In this document: one piece after another, positions 26,585 to 36,887 of the stretch
Layout of the letters: every line of letters starts with the position of its first letter
Numbering within the stretch: position 1 is the first letter of the stretch
Assembly: GCF_000334915.1 (NCBI RefSeq)
Contig: NZ_AMSF01000058.1
Span: forward strand, 87,728 to 151,727
Direction of reading: 5' to 3'
DNA: 64,000 nt
Source of the DNA: Dyella ginsengisoli LA-4
GTDB taxonomy: Bacteria > Pseudomonadota > Gammaproteobacteria > Xanthomonadales > Rhodanobacteraceae
The notes under the pieces: model-generated
Databases searched by the model: none
Seen by the model: the letters and a program-made list of their open reading frames with translations, nothing else
What the model was told of the DNA's origin: nothing
Made by a program: the position numbers and the translations under genes

Positions 26585-27271
26585 ATGCGCGTACTGGTGA
26601 TCGAAGACAACAGCGATATCGCGACCAACATCGGCGACTATCTGGAGGACCGCGGCCATGTGGTCGATTTCGCCGGCGACGGCGTGACCGGCCTGCATCT
26701 GGCGGTGGTCCACGATTTCGACGTGATCGTGCTCGACCTGACCCTGCCCGGGATGGACGGCCTCGAAGTAGCGAAGAAGCTTCGCCACGAGGCGCACAAG
26801 CAGACGCCGATCCTCATGCTTACCGCGCGCGACGCGCTGGAGCAGAAGCTCACCGGCTTCGAGTCCGGCGCCGACGACTACATGACCAAGCCGTTCGCGC
26901 TGCAGGAGCTGGCCGCCCGGCTGGAAGTGCTGGCCCGCCGCGGCAAGGGTCCGCAGAGCCGGGTGCTGAAGGTCGCCGACCTCACCTTCAACCTCGACAC
27001 GCTCACCGTGAACCGCGAGGGCAAGTCGATCCAGCTCAACCCGATCGGCCTGAAGCTGTTGCAGGCGCTGATGGAAGCCAGCCCCTCGGTGGTGACCCGG
27101 CAGGACCTGGAACAGAAGGTGTGGGGCGAGGAGCTGCCGGACAGCGACAGCCTGCGCGTGCACATCCATGGCCTGCGCGCGGCGATCGACAAGCCGTTCG
27201 AGAAGCCGCTGATCCATACCCGCCACGGCATCGGGTACCGCATGGTCGATCCGGATGCAGTCCAGGCGTAA
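26585..27271 (+). CDS. OmpR/PhoP-family response regulator
   Basis: This is a 228-residue response regulator. The receiver domain has ED at residues 7-8, phospho-acceptor D51 in VIVLDLTLPGMDG, and the conserved lysine in MTKPF. A winged-helix output domain follows from about residue 130, ending DSLRVHIHGLRAAIDKPFEKPLIHTRHGIGYRM. The start MRVLVIEDN at 26585 is canonical. The gene overlaps the histidine kinase gene by 17 bases. It resembles PhoP of xanthomonads, which responds to Mg2+/Ca2+ limitation, but the signal is not visible. An AAGCTT-GTT-AAGCTT repeat at 26526-26540 could be an autoregulatory site. Confidence 0.92.
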   Translation: MRVLVIEDNSDIATNIGDYLEDRGHVVDFAGDGVTGLHLAVVHDFDVIVLDLTLPGMDGLEVAKKLRHEAHKQTPILMLTARDALEQKLTGFESGADDYMTKPFALQELAARLEVLARRGKGPQSRVLKVADLTFNLDTLTVNREGKSIQLNPIGLKLLQALMEASPSVVTRQDLEQKVWGEELPDSDSLRVHIHGLRAAIDKPFEKPLIHTRHGIGYRMVDPDAVQA

Positions 27272-28538
27272 GCTGCGGTTCCGTCTCGTCGTCTCCTTCG
27301 CGCTGTTCGGCTTCGGCCTCAGCGCGTTGTTTGCTTTTGCGGCGCTGAACATCCGTTCGCGGGTAGAGGATCAGCTGGTCACCGCCGCGCTGCAGCAGGA
27401 TGTCGACCAGGCCGTCGAGCAGGTCCACAAGGATCCGTCCAAACCCGCCGGGTCGGAGCTGGTCGAGGCCTGGATGCGCAGCGAGCGCACCCTCTACAAC
27501 ATGCCGCTGGCCTGGCAGTCACTGGATAGTGGCGTCCACGACATCTACGAGACCGATTCGCAGGGAAACAAACGGCATTACAAGTTGGCGGTGAGGCGCA
27601 AGTACGGCCTCATCGGTTTCGTCCGCTATGACGTGACGCGCGAAGAACTGGGCAAGCGCCAGTTGCTGGTAAGCGTCATCGGGGCCGTGTTCCTGTTCGG
27701 CCTGCTCTCGCTGGCGATCGGCCTGTGGCTGTCGCGCAAGGTGCTCAAGCCGGTCAGCCAGCTGGCCCAGCGGCTGCGCGAGTTCCGCCGGCTGGGCAAG
27801 GCCGAACCGCTGGCGCAGGAGTTCGCCGATGACGAGGTGGGCGAGCTGGCGCAGGCGCTGGACGACTACGCCGCCCGGCTGACCTCGATGGTGGAGCGCG
27901 ACCGCGAGTTCAACTCCGATGTCAGCCACGAGTTGCGCACGCCGCTGGCGGTGATCGCCAGTACCACCGAATTGCTGCAGGGTTCGCCCGACCTCACGCC
28001 CAAGCTGGCCGAACGGCTCAAGCGCATCGAGCGCGCTTCGCGCCAGGCCACCGAGCTGATCGAGGCGCTGCTGTTGCTGTCGCGGGCCGAGCGGCGCGGG
28101 CCGACCCGCGGCGAGACCACCGACGTGGCCAAGGTGGCGGGCGACGTGATCGAGAGCCAGCGTCCGCAGGTCCGCGACAAGCCGATTGCCGTGCATCTGG
28201 ACGTGCGCACGCCGGTCAGCGTGAACGCTCCGGCCTCGGTGCTGGCCGTGGCGCTGACCAACCTGATCGGCAACGCGATCAAGTACACGCTGGAAGGCGA
28301 GGTGCGGGTCGAGATCGACGCCAACGGCATCGAGGTGATCGATACCGGTCCCGGCATCAAGCCGGAGGATGCCGAGCGGCTGTTCCAGCGCGGGGTGCGC
28401 GGCGAGGGTGCCGGCGGCAGCGGCGCCGGCCTCGGCCTGGCGATCGTGCGGCGCCTGTGCGAGCTGTACGGCTGGCAGGTGGCGATGCGGCCGCGTAGCG
28501 ACCGCAACGGGGCGATCGCCAGCCTCGTCTTCGGCTGA
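27255..28538 (+). CDS. Sensor histidine kinase (PhoQ-like partner)
   Basis: This is a 427-residue membrane kinase. It has two membrane helices (about residues 10-31 and 137-160) enclosing a periplasmic sensor domain of about 105 residues, a HAMP-like linker, and phospho-acceptor H225 in SDVSHELRTPL. The ATPase domain has NLIGNAIKYT, IDTGPGIKPED and GAGLGLAIV boxes. It is encoded in overlap with its response regulator. The sensor domain is small and not obviously acidic, so I would not assume Mg2+ sensing. Confidence 0.92.
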   Translation: MQSRRKLRFRLVVSFALFGFGLSALFAFAALNIRSRVEDQLVTAALQQDVDQAVEQVHKDPSKPAGSELVEAWMRSERTLYNMPLAWQSLDSGVHDIYETDSQGNKRHYKLAVRRKYGLIGFVRYDVTREELGKRQLLVSVIGAVFLFGLLSLAIGLWLSRKVLKPVSQLAQRLREFRRLGKAEPLAQEFADDEVGELAQALDDYAARLTSMVERDREFNSDVSHELRTPLAVIASTTELLQGSPDLTPKLAERLKRIERASRQATELIEALLLLSRAERRGPTRGETTDVAKVAGDVIESQRPQVRDKPIAVHLDVRTPVSVNAPASVLAVALTNLIGNAIKYTLEGEVRVEIDANGIEVIDTGPGIKPEDAERLFQRGVRGEGAGGSGAGLGLAIVRRLCELYGWQVAMRPRSDRNGAIASLVFG

Positions 28539-28550
28539 TCCATTCGCCGC

Positions 28551-28632
28551 TGCAGGAGCCCGCTCGCGGGCGATGCTTTTCGCTCTGAATCGACATCAAA
28601 GCCGAGAGCATCGCCCGCGAGCGGGCTCCTGC
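28551..28632. repeat. REP element, copy 1 of 5
   Basis: An inverted pair of AGGAGCCCGCTCGCGGGCGAT arms (written here in part) is separated by a 30-base variable centre. It lies 12 bases after the kinase gene. The outer ends are GCAGGAG/CTCCTGC instead of GTAGGAG/CTCCTAC in the other copies. The transcript can fold into a long hairpin, which may protect the mRNA end. Confidence 0.9.
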
Positions 28633-28642
28633 GGTGGGCAAA

Positions 28643-28669
28643 AAAACGCCCCGCTGTGCGGGGCGTTTT
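28643..28669. terminator. Bidirectional terminator between kinase gene and ilvE
   Basis: A 12-bp stem, AAAACGCCCCGC and its complement with a 3-base loop, is flanked by A and T runs. It can serve both the rightward kinase gene and the leftward ilvE. Confidence 0.9.
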
Positions 28670-28691
28670 CGTGTGGGCTGCGGTGGCCGGG

Positions 28692-29609
28692 TCAGACCGG
28701 CTCCAGCCAGCCCCACTTGTCGTTGGTGCGGCCATCGAACAGGCCGAAGTACAGCTCCTGCAGCCGGCGGGTGACCGGGCCGGCAGTGCCGTGGCCGATC
28801 TGCTTGCCGTCCACCGCGTTGATCGGGGTGATCTCGGCCGCGGTACCGCACATCAGCAGCTCGTCGCACAGGTACAGGTACTCGCGCGGGAGGTCGCGCT
28901 CGACCACTTCGATGCCTTCCTCGCGGGCCAGCACCTTGAGCGTGTCGCGGGTGATGCCGGTGAGGATCGAGGCGCTCGCCGGGGTGGTGTGCAGCACGCC
29001 GTCGAACACCAGGAACAGATTCTCGCCGGCACCTTCGCTGAGCAGGCCGGTGGAGGCCATCGCGATGCCTTCGCCGAAGCCCAGCCGGCGTGCCTCGCGC
29101 GCGATCAACTGGCCGGAGAGGTAGTTGCCGCCAGCCTTGGCGCCGGCCGGGATGGTGTTCGGCGCGAAACGCTGCCAGCTGGACACGCAGGCGCTGATGC
29201 CCTTTTCCAGCGCGCCCGGCCCGAGGTACGGACCCATCGGCCAGGTCGCCACGGCGACGTCGATCGGCGTGTCGGCGGAGAGCCCGAAGCCGCCCAGGCC
29301 GCGGTAGGCCACCGGGCGAAGGTAAGCGGCGGTCAGGCCGTTCTTCTTGACGATGTCGCGGCAGGCCTGGGCCAGCTCGTCCATGGAGTACGGCAGCTCC
29401 ATGTCATAGATGCGCGCGGACTGGTACAGGCGCTTGAGGTGGTCGGTGAGGCGGAAGATCGCGGCACCGTCGGGCGTGGCATAGCTGCGGATGCCCTCGA
29501 ACACCGACGAGCCGTAGTGCAGGGCATGCGACATCACGTGGGTGGTGGCGTCTTTCCACGGCTTGATCTCGCCGTTCTGCCAGATCCATTCGGGGTATTG
29601 CTGCGCCAT
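28692..29609 (-). CDS. ilvE: Branched-chain amino acid aminotransferase
   Basis: This is a 305-residue class IV PLP aminotransferase. The PLP-binding lysine is K158 in AGAKAGGNYLSGQLIAREA, and the following block EGIAMASTGLLSEGAGENLFLV is typical of IlvE. The start MAQQYPEWIWQNGEIKPW has a GGAGAA site 6 bases upstream. It catalyses the last step of Leu, Ile and Val synthesis and the first step of their breakdown. It stands alone, read leftward, with its own terminator. Confidence 0.96.
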   Translation of the reverse strand: MAQQYPEWIWQNGEIKPWKDATTHVMSHALHYGSSVFEGIRSYATPDGAAIFRLTDHLKRLYQSARIYDMELPYSMDELAQACRDIVKKNGLTAAYLRPVAYRGLGGFGLSADTPIDVAVATWPMGPYLGPGALEKGISACVSSWQRFAPNTIPAGAKAGGNYLSGQLIAREARRLGFGEGIAMASTGLLSEGAGENLFLVFDGVLHTTPASASILTGITRDTLKVLAREEGIEVVERDLPREYLYLCDELLMCGTAAEITPINAVDGKQIGHGTAGPVTRRLQELYFGLFDGRTNDKWGWLEPV

Positions 29610-29673
29610 GACGGTTCTCCGTTGGGGACCGCCCATGATAACGGATCGCCCCGGCAGCCGCCCCGGACGAAGG

Positions 29674-30303
29674 TCATCCGGCGGGCGGCAGCAGCCACAG
29701 GCAGCCGGCGCGGCGCTCGATCGCGAAGCGGGTCTCGTGCGGGCCGCCGTCGTCGTCCGGGGTGACCGCGATCAGCGCCTGCGGGTCACCGGGCGCGACG
29801 GCCGGCGGAGCCGCCGACGGGTCGTCGAGCTGATCGCGCAACGGCCGGGTGGCATCGTAGATCGAGGCGGCCGGCCCGGCCGCGGCGTGCCAGCCGCCGC
29901 CGTCGTCGTCGCGCAGATCCAGCAGCGGTCGGTCGACCAGCGTGCCCAGTGCCTGGATGCGTTCCACCGCGCCGCGCTCGCCGTAGTCGTCCCACAGCAT
30001 CAGGCCAGCCAGCCGGTTGGGCTCGCGCCGGGCGAACGCATCCAGCACCTGTTGCCGCAGCGTGGCCGGATCGGCGGCGCACAGCCGCGGCGCGTCGTCG
30101 GCCGGCTGGCCTGTGCCGGGCCGGTCGGCGGCCGCGGCGGCGCTTGCTCGCACAGGTGTGGCGTCCAGCGTGCTGCAACGCCTGTCGGTGAACACCGGAT
30201 GCCCGGCCGGATCGATGCAGCGGTGGATCACGTCCTGTCCGCGCGCCGACGGGCCGGCCACGAGGGCCAGGATCAGCAGGGCGAAGACGGACGGCAGGTG
30301 CAT
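29674..30303 (-). CDS. Secreted protein with DUF4124-like N-terminus
   Basis: This is a 209-residue protein with a signal peptide (MHLPSVFALLILALVAGPSARG). It then reads VIHRCIDPAGHPVFTDRRC, the short domain (DUF4124-like) common in secreted proteins of xanthomonads. The rest, rich in Ala, Asp and Pro (LDDPSAAPPAVAPGD), has no recognised domain. It lies 31 bases after metF on the same strand, so it may share the transcript. Function unknown. Confidence 0.8.
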   Translation of the reverse strand: MHLPSVFALLILALVAGPSARGQDVIHRCIDPAGHPVFTDRRCSTLDATPVRASAAAAADRPGTGQPADDAPRLCAADPATLRQQVLDAFARREPNRLAGLMLWDDYGERGAVERIQALGTLVDRPLLDLRDDDGGGWHAAAGPAASIYDATRPLRDQLDDPSAAPPAVAPGDPQALIAVTPDDDGGPHETRFAIERRAGCLWLLPPAG

Positions 30304-30334
30304 CCGGCCAGTATGGAGCCGGCTCCGTATGCGA

Positions 30335-31159
30335 TCAGTGCAACTGGTCGAGGATCGCCAGCGTCGGCCGGGCGCGATTCAGGGTGTAGAAGTGCAGCCC
30401 CGGGGCCCCACCCTCGATGAGGCGGCGGCACAGCTGGGCCACCACCTCGGCGCCAAGCTGGCGGACCGACTCGGCGTCGTCGCCGTGCGCCTGCATGCGC
30501 TTGACGATCCAGCGCGGGATTTCCGCCCCGCAGCCATCGGAGAAGCGCTTGAGCTGGCTGAAGTTGCCGATCGGCATGATGCCCGGCACCACCGGCACCT
30601 CCACGCCCAGCCGCCGCACGTCGTCGACGAAGCGGAAGTAGGCGTCGGGATTGAAGAAGTACTGCGTGATCGAGCCGTTGGCGCCGGCCTCCACCTTGGC
30701 CTTGAAGTGGCGCAGGTCGGCCAGGGCGTCGTCGGCCTGCGGATGCGTCTCGGGATAGGCAGCCACCTCGATATGGAAGTGGTCGCCGGAGTGCTCGCGG
30801 ATGAAACGCACCAGCTCGGCGGCGTAGCGGAAGTCGCCGGGCGAGGCCATGCCGGAGGGCAGGTCGCCGCGCAGCGCCACGATGCGGCGGTAGCCAGCGG
30901 CGCGGTAGCCGTCCAGCAGCTCGGCGATCTCCTTCCGGGTGCCGCCCATGCAGGACAGGTGGGGCGCCACATCCAGGCCGTGCTCGCGATGCAGGCGGGC
31001 CACCGTCTCCCCGGTGTAACTGAGCGTGGAGCCGCCAGCGCCGAAGGTCACCGATGCGTACTCCGGCCCCCGGGACTTCAGCAGGCTGGCCGTGCGGTCC
31101 AGTTGGGAGCGTTGCTCGTCCGTCTTGGGCGGGAAGAACTCGAAGCTGATCGGGGGCAT
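30335..31159 (-). CDS. metF: 5,10-methylenetetrahydrofolate reductase
   Basis: This is a 274-residue MetF. It begins [17 protein letters not shown] with the catalytic glutamate in EFFPPK, and shows [19 protein letters not shown] and [15 protein letters not shown], all family blocks. It makes 5-methyl-THF for methionine synthesis. A minus-strand -10-like TATACT lies about 30 bases upstream in the gap before the cbb3 operon. In xanthomonads metF often lies close to ahcY; here the cbb3 cluster and a sigma-factor pair stand between them. Confidence 0.95.
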   Translation of the reverse strand: MPPISFEFFPPKTDEQRSQLDRTASLLKSRGPEYASVTFGAGGSTLSYTGETVARLHREHGLDVAPHLSCMGGTRKEIAELLDGYRAAGYRRIVALRGDLPSGMASPGDFRYAAELVRFIREHSGDHFHIEVAAYPETHPQADDALADLRHFKAKVEAGANGSITQYFFNPDAYFRFVDDVRRLGVEVPVVPGIMPIGNFSQLKRFSDGCGAEIPRWIVKRMQAHGDDAESVRQLGAEVVAQLCRRLIEGGAPGLHFYTLNRARPTLAILDQLH

Positions 31160-31287
31160 GACTCGAGGGTCGGCAGGGCGATTGCCAAAGTATATATCTT
31201 TTATTCGCGATGAAAAGATGGATGGCCGTTTGCCGCCAGGGTCGCGTTGCCTGCGACAAGCTGTCCGTCCGGCGATCGCAAGGATTT

Positions 31288-31301
31288 TTGACCGGCATCA
31301 G
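31288..31301 (+). promoter_or_regulatory. FNR/Anr-like box upstream of ccoN
   Basis: TTGAC-CGGC-ATCAG matches the FNR consensus TTGAT-N4-ATCAA at eight of ten positions. It lies 61 bases before the ccoN start, a normal activator distance. Oxygen-limited control of cbb3 oxidase by FNR-type proteins is established in many proteobacteria. Confidence 0.75.
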
Positions 31302-31361
31302 TTAGCCCGGTGGCCCGATCGTCGACCATGCCCCCCGTTACGACGCTCAGGAGGGGGCCCA

Positions 31362-32795
31362 GTGGGCAACTACAACGACAAGGTCGTGCGGCAGTTCGCC
31401 GTGATGACCGTGGTATGGGGCGTGGTCGGCATGCTGGTAGGCGTGCTGATCGCGGCGCAGCTTTATTTCCCGGCACTGAATTTCAACGTGCCGTGGCTCA
31501 CCTTCGGCCGCCTGCGGCCGTTGCACACCAATGCGGTGATCTTCGCGTTCGGCGGTTGCGCGCTGTTCGCCACCAGCCTGTACACGGTGCAACGCACCTG
31601 CCATGTCCGGCTGCTGTCGGACAAGCTGGCCGCGTTCGTGTTCTGGGGCTGGCAGCTGATCATCGTGGCGGCCGCGATCAGCCTTCCGCTGGGCTACACC
31701 CAGGGCAAGGAATACGCCGAGCTGGAATGGCCGATCGACATCGCCATCGCGATCGTCTGGGTGTCCTACGCGGTGCTGTTCTTCGGCACCATCGCCAAGC
31801 GCAAGGTGAAGCACATCTACGTGGCCAACTGGTTCTACGGCGCGTACATCATCACCATCGCGCTGCTGCACATCGTCAACAACCTGTCGATTCCTTCCGG
31901 ATGGATGACGTCCTACTCCATCTATTCCGGCTCGGTCGATGCGATGGTGCAGTGGTGGTACGGCCACAACGCGGTCGGATTCTTCCTGACCACGGCCTTC
32001 CTCGGCATGATGTACTACTTCGTGCCCAAGCAGGCCGGCCGGCCGATCTACTCCTACCGGCTGTCGATCGTGCACTTCTGGGCGCTGATCGCCATCTACA
32101 TGTGGGCCGGTCCGCACCACCTGATGTACACCGCGCTGCCCGACTGGGCGCAGTCGCTGGGCATGGTGTTCTCGCTGATCCTGCTGGCGCCCTCGTGGGG
32201 CGGTGCGATCAACGGCATCCTTACCCTGTCGGGTGTCTGGCACAAGCTGCGCACCGACCCGATCCTGAAGTTCCTCATCGTCTCGCTCTCGTTCTACATG
32301 ATGAGCACGTTCGAGGGGCCGATGATGTCGATCAAGACGGTCAACTCGCTCAGCCACTACACCGACTGGACCATCGGCCACGTGCATTCCGGCGCGCTGG
32401 GCTGGGTGGCGATGATCTCGATCGGCTCGATCTACGCGATGCTGCCGCGCCTGCTCAACCAGCAGCAGATGTACTCGGTCAAGCTGATCGACACCCACTT
32501 CTGGCTGCACACCATCGGCGTGGTCGTGTACATCGCCTCGATGTGGATCGCGGGCGTGATGCAGGGTCTGATGTGGCGCGCCACCGACCCGGACAACGGC
32601 ACCCTGGTGTACTCGTTCGTCGAGTCGCTCAACGCCACCAAGCCTTACTACCTGTTCCGCCTGGGCGGTGGCCTGATCGTGCTCAGCGGCATGTTCGTGA
32701 TGGCGTGGAACGTGTTCAAGACCTTCCAGCAGGCGCGGGGCGCGATCGTCGCGCAGCCGGTGCTGCCGGCGGACGCTGCCGATGCCAGGGCCTGA
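31362..32795 (+). CDS. ccoN: cbb3 cytochrome c oxidase subunit I
   Basis: This is a 477-residue catalytic subunit with about 12 membrane helices. It contains haem- and copper-ligand segments [24 protein letters not shown] and [13 protein letters not shown]. The GTG at 31362 has an AGGAGGGGG site close upstream and begins [19 protein letters not shown]; in-frame starts further left are not supported by family length. It is the first gene of the oxidase operon, which reduces oxygen with high affinity in the inner membrane. Confidence 0.96.
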   Translation: MGNYNDKVVRQFAVMTVVWGVVGMLVGVLIAAQLYFPALNFNVPWLTFGRLRPLHTNAVIFAFGGCALFATSLYTVQRTCHVRLLSDKLAAFVFWGWQLIIVAAAISLPLGYTQGKEYAELEWPIDIAIAIVWVSYAVLFFGTIAKRKVKHIYVANWFYGAYIITIALLHIVNNLSIPSGWMTSYSIYSGSVDAMVQWWYGHNAVGFFLTTAFLGMMYYFVPKQAGRPIYSYRLSIVHFWALIAIYMWAGPHHLMYTALPDWAQSLGMVFSLILLAPSWGGAINGILTLSGVWHKLRTDPILKFLIVSLSFYMMSTFEGPMMSIKTVNSLSHYTDWTIGHVHSGALGWVAMISIGSIYAMLPRLLNQQQMYSVKLIDTHFWLHTIGVVVYIASMWIAGVMQGLMWRATDPDNGTLVYSFVESLNATKPYYLFRLGGGLIVLSGMFVMAWNVFKTFQQARGAIVAQPVLPADAADARA

Positions 32796-32805
32796 GGGGA
32801 CGGAC

Positions 32806-33456
32806 ATGACCGAGACAACGCATTTCCACGACAAGATCGAAAAGAACATCGGCCTGATGGCCATCCTGATCGCCGCCGCCGTCTCCTTCGGTGGCCTGGC
32901 CGAGATCGTCCCGCTGATGTTCCAGGCCGAGACGATCAAGCCGCTGCCGGGGATCAAGCCGTACCCCGCGCTGCAGCTGGCCGGGCGGGACATCTACCTG
33001 CGCGAGGGCTGCTACAACTGCCACTCGCAGATGATCCGCACGCTGCGCTTCGAGACCGAGCGCTACGGCCACTATTCGCTGGCCGGCGAGTCGGTCTACG
33101 ACCATCCGTTCCAGTGGGGCAGCAAGCGCACCGGACCGGATCTGGCCCGCGTCGGCCTGCGCGGCTACTCCGACGACTGGCAGCGCGCGCACCTGCACAA
33201 CCCGCGCGACGTGGTGCCGGAGTCGATCATGCCGGCCTACCCATGGCTGGAGAAGAACAAGCTCGACGGCGAGGAGGTCGCCCGGCACATGAAGGCGCTG
33301 CAGCGCATCGGCGTGCCGTACACCGATGCCGAGATCGCCGCGGCGCCGGAGGAGGTCAAGGGCAAGACCGAGCAGGACGCGGTGGTCGCGTACCTGCAGC
33401 ATCTCGGTACGCACCTGACGCCGGCCGACGACAACGCACCGCAGGGGAGTGACTGA
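32806..33456 (+). CDS. ccoO: cbb3 oxidase subunit II, mono-haem cytochrome c
   Basis: This is a 216-residue protein with one N-terminal membrane helix ([23 protein letters not shown]), haem motif C69-Y-N-C72-H73 and methionine-ligand region [10 protein letters not shown]. The ATG at 32806 follows a GAGGGGA site. It transfers electrons to CcoN. It begins 10 bases after ccoN. Confidence 0.96.
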   Translation: MTETTHFHDKIEKNIGLMAILIAAAVSFGGLAEIVPLMFQAETIKPLPGIKPYPALQLAGRDIYLREGCYNCHSQMIRTLRFETERYGHYSLAGESVYDHPFQWGSKRTGPDLARVGLRGYSDDWQRAHLHNPRDVVPESIMPAYPWLEKNKLDGEEVARHMKALQRIGVPYTDAEIAAAPEEVKGKTEQDAVVAYLQHLGTHLTPADDNAPQGSD

Positions 33457-33457
33457 C

Positions 33458-33601
33458 ATGGTGGCCGGAGTGATTACCGCAGTGCTGCTGGTGCTGTTCG
33501 TCGGCGGCTGGATCTGGCTGTGGCTGCCGCGCAACAAGCCGGCGCTCGATGCAGCTGCGCGCATGCCGCTTGAAGACGACAACGGGGAGGAAACGCCATG
33601 A
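33458..33601 (+). CDS. ccoQ: cbb3 oxidase small subunit
   Basis: This is a 47-residue single-helix membrane protein, MVAGVITAVLLVLFVGGWIWLWLPRNKPALDAA. It lies between ccoO and ccoP and overlaps ccoP by 4 bases (ATGA). Length, helix position and gene order identify CcoQ, which stabilises the complex. Confidence 0.93.
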   Translation: MVAGVITAVLLVLFVGGWIWLWLPRNKPALDAAARMPLEDDNGEETP

Positions 33602-34530
33602 TGACCTCGGGATGGACGTGGTACGTGGTCATCCTGGTTGCGCTGAACATCGCCGGCTGCTTCTGGCTGCTGATGGCGAACGTGAAGCGCCGCCCCGGAG
33701 ACCCTGCGCCGGAAGACACCAGCCATGTGTGGGACGGTGACATCACCGAATACAACAAGCCGTTGCCGCGCTGGTGGATCAACCTGTTCTACATCACCAT
33801 CGTCTTCGGCATCGGCTACCTGTTCTGGTACGGCGTGGGCCCCTTGCGCGGCTTCGGTCACTGGAGTTCCAAGTCGGAATGGGCGCTGGACAAGGCCGCC
33901 GAGGATGCGCGGCTGGAGGAAACCCTGAAGCTCTACGCCGGCAAGCCGATCGACGTGCTGGCCAAGGATCCGGGGGCGGTGGCGATCGGTCGCACGATCT
34001 TTGCCGACAATTGCGCGGCCTGCCACGGCTCTACCGGCCTGGGCGCCAAGGGCTTCCCGAACCTGGCCGACAAGGCCTGGTACTGGGGCGGTTCGCCCGA
34101 CCGCGTGCTGGAGACCATCCTCAAGGGCCGCAATGCGGTGATGCCGGCCTGGGGCACCGTGCTCACGGCGCAGGGCGGCCCGCTGGCGGTGGACGACGTG
34201 GTCGCCTACGTGCAGTCGCTGTCCAAGCCGGGGCATGTCGAGGACGCGGCGGCGCAGCGCGGCAAGGCGCTGTTCGGCACGCTGTGTATCGCCTGCCATG
34301 GCCCGGACGGCAAGGGCAACCCGATGCTCGGTGCGCGCGACCTGACCACGGCCCACTGGCTCTACGGCGGCAGCAAGGCTGCCTTGCACCAGACCATCGC
34401 GGAAGGTCGCAACGGCATCATGCCGGCGTGGGAGCCGCGGCTTGGCGAAACCCGCGTGCGGCTGGTCGGCGCCTATGTCTGGACGCTGTCCAGGCATGAC
34501 GACGCGGCTCCGCCGGAGGCGGCTCCGTGA
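33598..34530 (+). CDS. ccoP: cbb3 oxidase subunit III, di-haem cytochrome c
   Basis: This is a 310-residue protein with two membrane helices (about residues 8-26 and 60-80) and two haem motifs, C139-AA-C142-H143 and C230-IA-C233-H234. Methionine regions AVMPAWG and GIMPAWE follow each. It delivers electrons from soluble or membrane cytochromes to the oxidase. The two-helix form is the usual gammaproteobacterial version. Confidence 0.96.
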   Translation: MMTSGWTWYVVILVALNIAGCFWLLMANVKRRPGDPAPEDTSHVWDGDITEYNKPLPRWWINLFYITIVFGIGYLFWYGVGPLRGFGHWSSKSEWALDKAAEDARLEETLKLYAGKPIDVLAKDPGAVAIGRTIFADNCAACHGSTGLGAKGFPNLADKAWYWGGSPDRVLETILKGRNAVMPAWGTVLTAQGGPLAVDDVVAYVQSLSKPGHVEDAAAQRGKALFGTLCIACHGPDGKGNPMLGARDLTTAHWLYGGSKAALHQTIAEGRNGIMPAWEPRLGETRVRLVGAYVWTLSRHDDAAPPEAAP

Positions 34531-34831
34531 ACCGGCTGGCGGACGGGCAACCCTCCGCCCCGGCGCGCCGGTTGCTCCGGCGCGCCGGCGCCATCCTCTG
34601 GCCGAGCTTCTTCTGCGCCGGCGTGATGACCATGGTGTTCTTCGCCTACGTCGATCCGCAGGCATTGCAGGACATGACCTTCCCCACGCTGCACCTGGAT
34701 CGCGAGCTGGGCTATACGCTCGGCTTCTTCCTCGCCTGGATCGGCACCGCGTCGTCCAGCCTGTTCACCTGGATCCTCCTGCGACCGCGCAAGGCCTTCC
34801 ACCACGCGCCCGGTGCGCCTGAACACCGCCC

Positions 34832-34835
<4 letters not shown>
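34527..34835 (+). CDS. Small two-helix membrane protein of the cbb3 operon
   Basis: This is a 102-residue protein started by GTG overlapping the ccoP stop, with its own stop overlapping the ccoG start. It has two hydrophobic segments (about 24-42 and 65-85). I know of no assigned function. The double overlap argues that it is a real operon member, made in proportion to CcoP and CcoG, perhaps an assembly factor. Confidence 0.8.
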
Positions 34836-36384
<1,549 letters not shown>

Positions 36385-36388
<4 letters not shown>

Positions 36389-36873
36389 ACAAGCCCCGCA
36401 AAGCTTGGCGTGAACCCATGGTGTGGATGCTGATCGGTCTGCCGCTTGCGTCGGTGGCCATCGGGTTCGCGCTGTTGTTCGCCGCCGTCGATCACGCCGG
36501 CCCGACCGCCGAGACGCCGGACAAGGTCATCCGTCTGGGCCACCTGCAGCTGACCGCGGAAGAGGCGCCGCAGACCCGGGGGTCCAAGCCGGTGACCGAG
36601 CTGATCCTGCGCCACAACGGCGGCATGATCGAAGCGGTGCCGACCGACGCGCGCATCGCCCGCGGCGGCGACCTTACCGTCGTGCTGACCGCCCAGGACG
36701 CGACCGCCGAGGTGCTGACCCTGCGCCTCAAGCCCAGCGAACTGGGCTGGCGCGGCGCCGGGGTGATCAGCGACGCGCACAGCTGGCGGATCGAGGCCAC
36801 CTCCGACCGCGCACCGTGGCGACTGCAGGGACGGTGGCCGGCCGAGGCGCGGTTCGCGCGGCTCGCGCCGTAA
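36385..36873 (+). CDS. fixH: FixH-family accessory protein
   Basis: This is a 162-residue protein with one N-terminal membrane helix (VWMLIGLPLASVAIGFALLFAA) and a periplasmic beta domain (VTELILRHNGGMIEAVP). The ATG overlaps the ccoG stop. FixH/CcoH is required for stability of the cbb3 complex. Position between ccoG and ccoI is canonical. Confidence 0.9.
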
Positions 36874-36887
36874 GGCGGGTCGAGCCG

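Noticed and set aside
26585..28538. Naming the two-component pair phoP/phoQ
   Set aside because: The kinase sensor domain shows no clear acidic Mg2+-binding patch, so I left the symbols empty.
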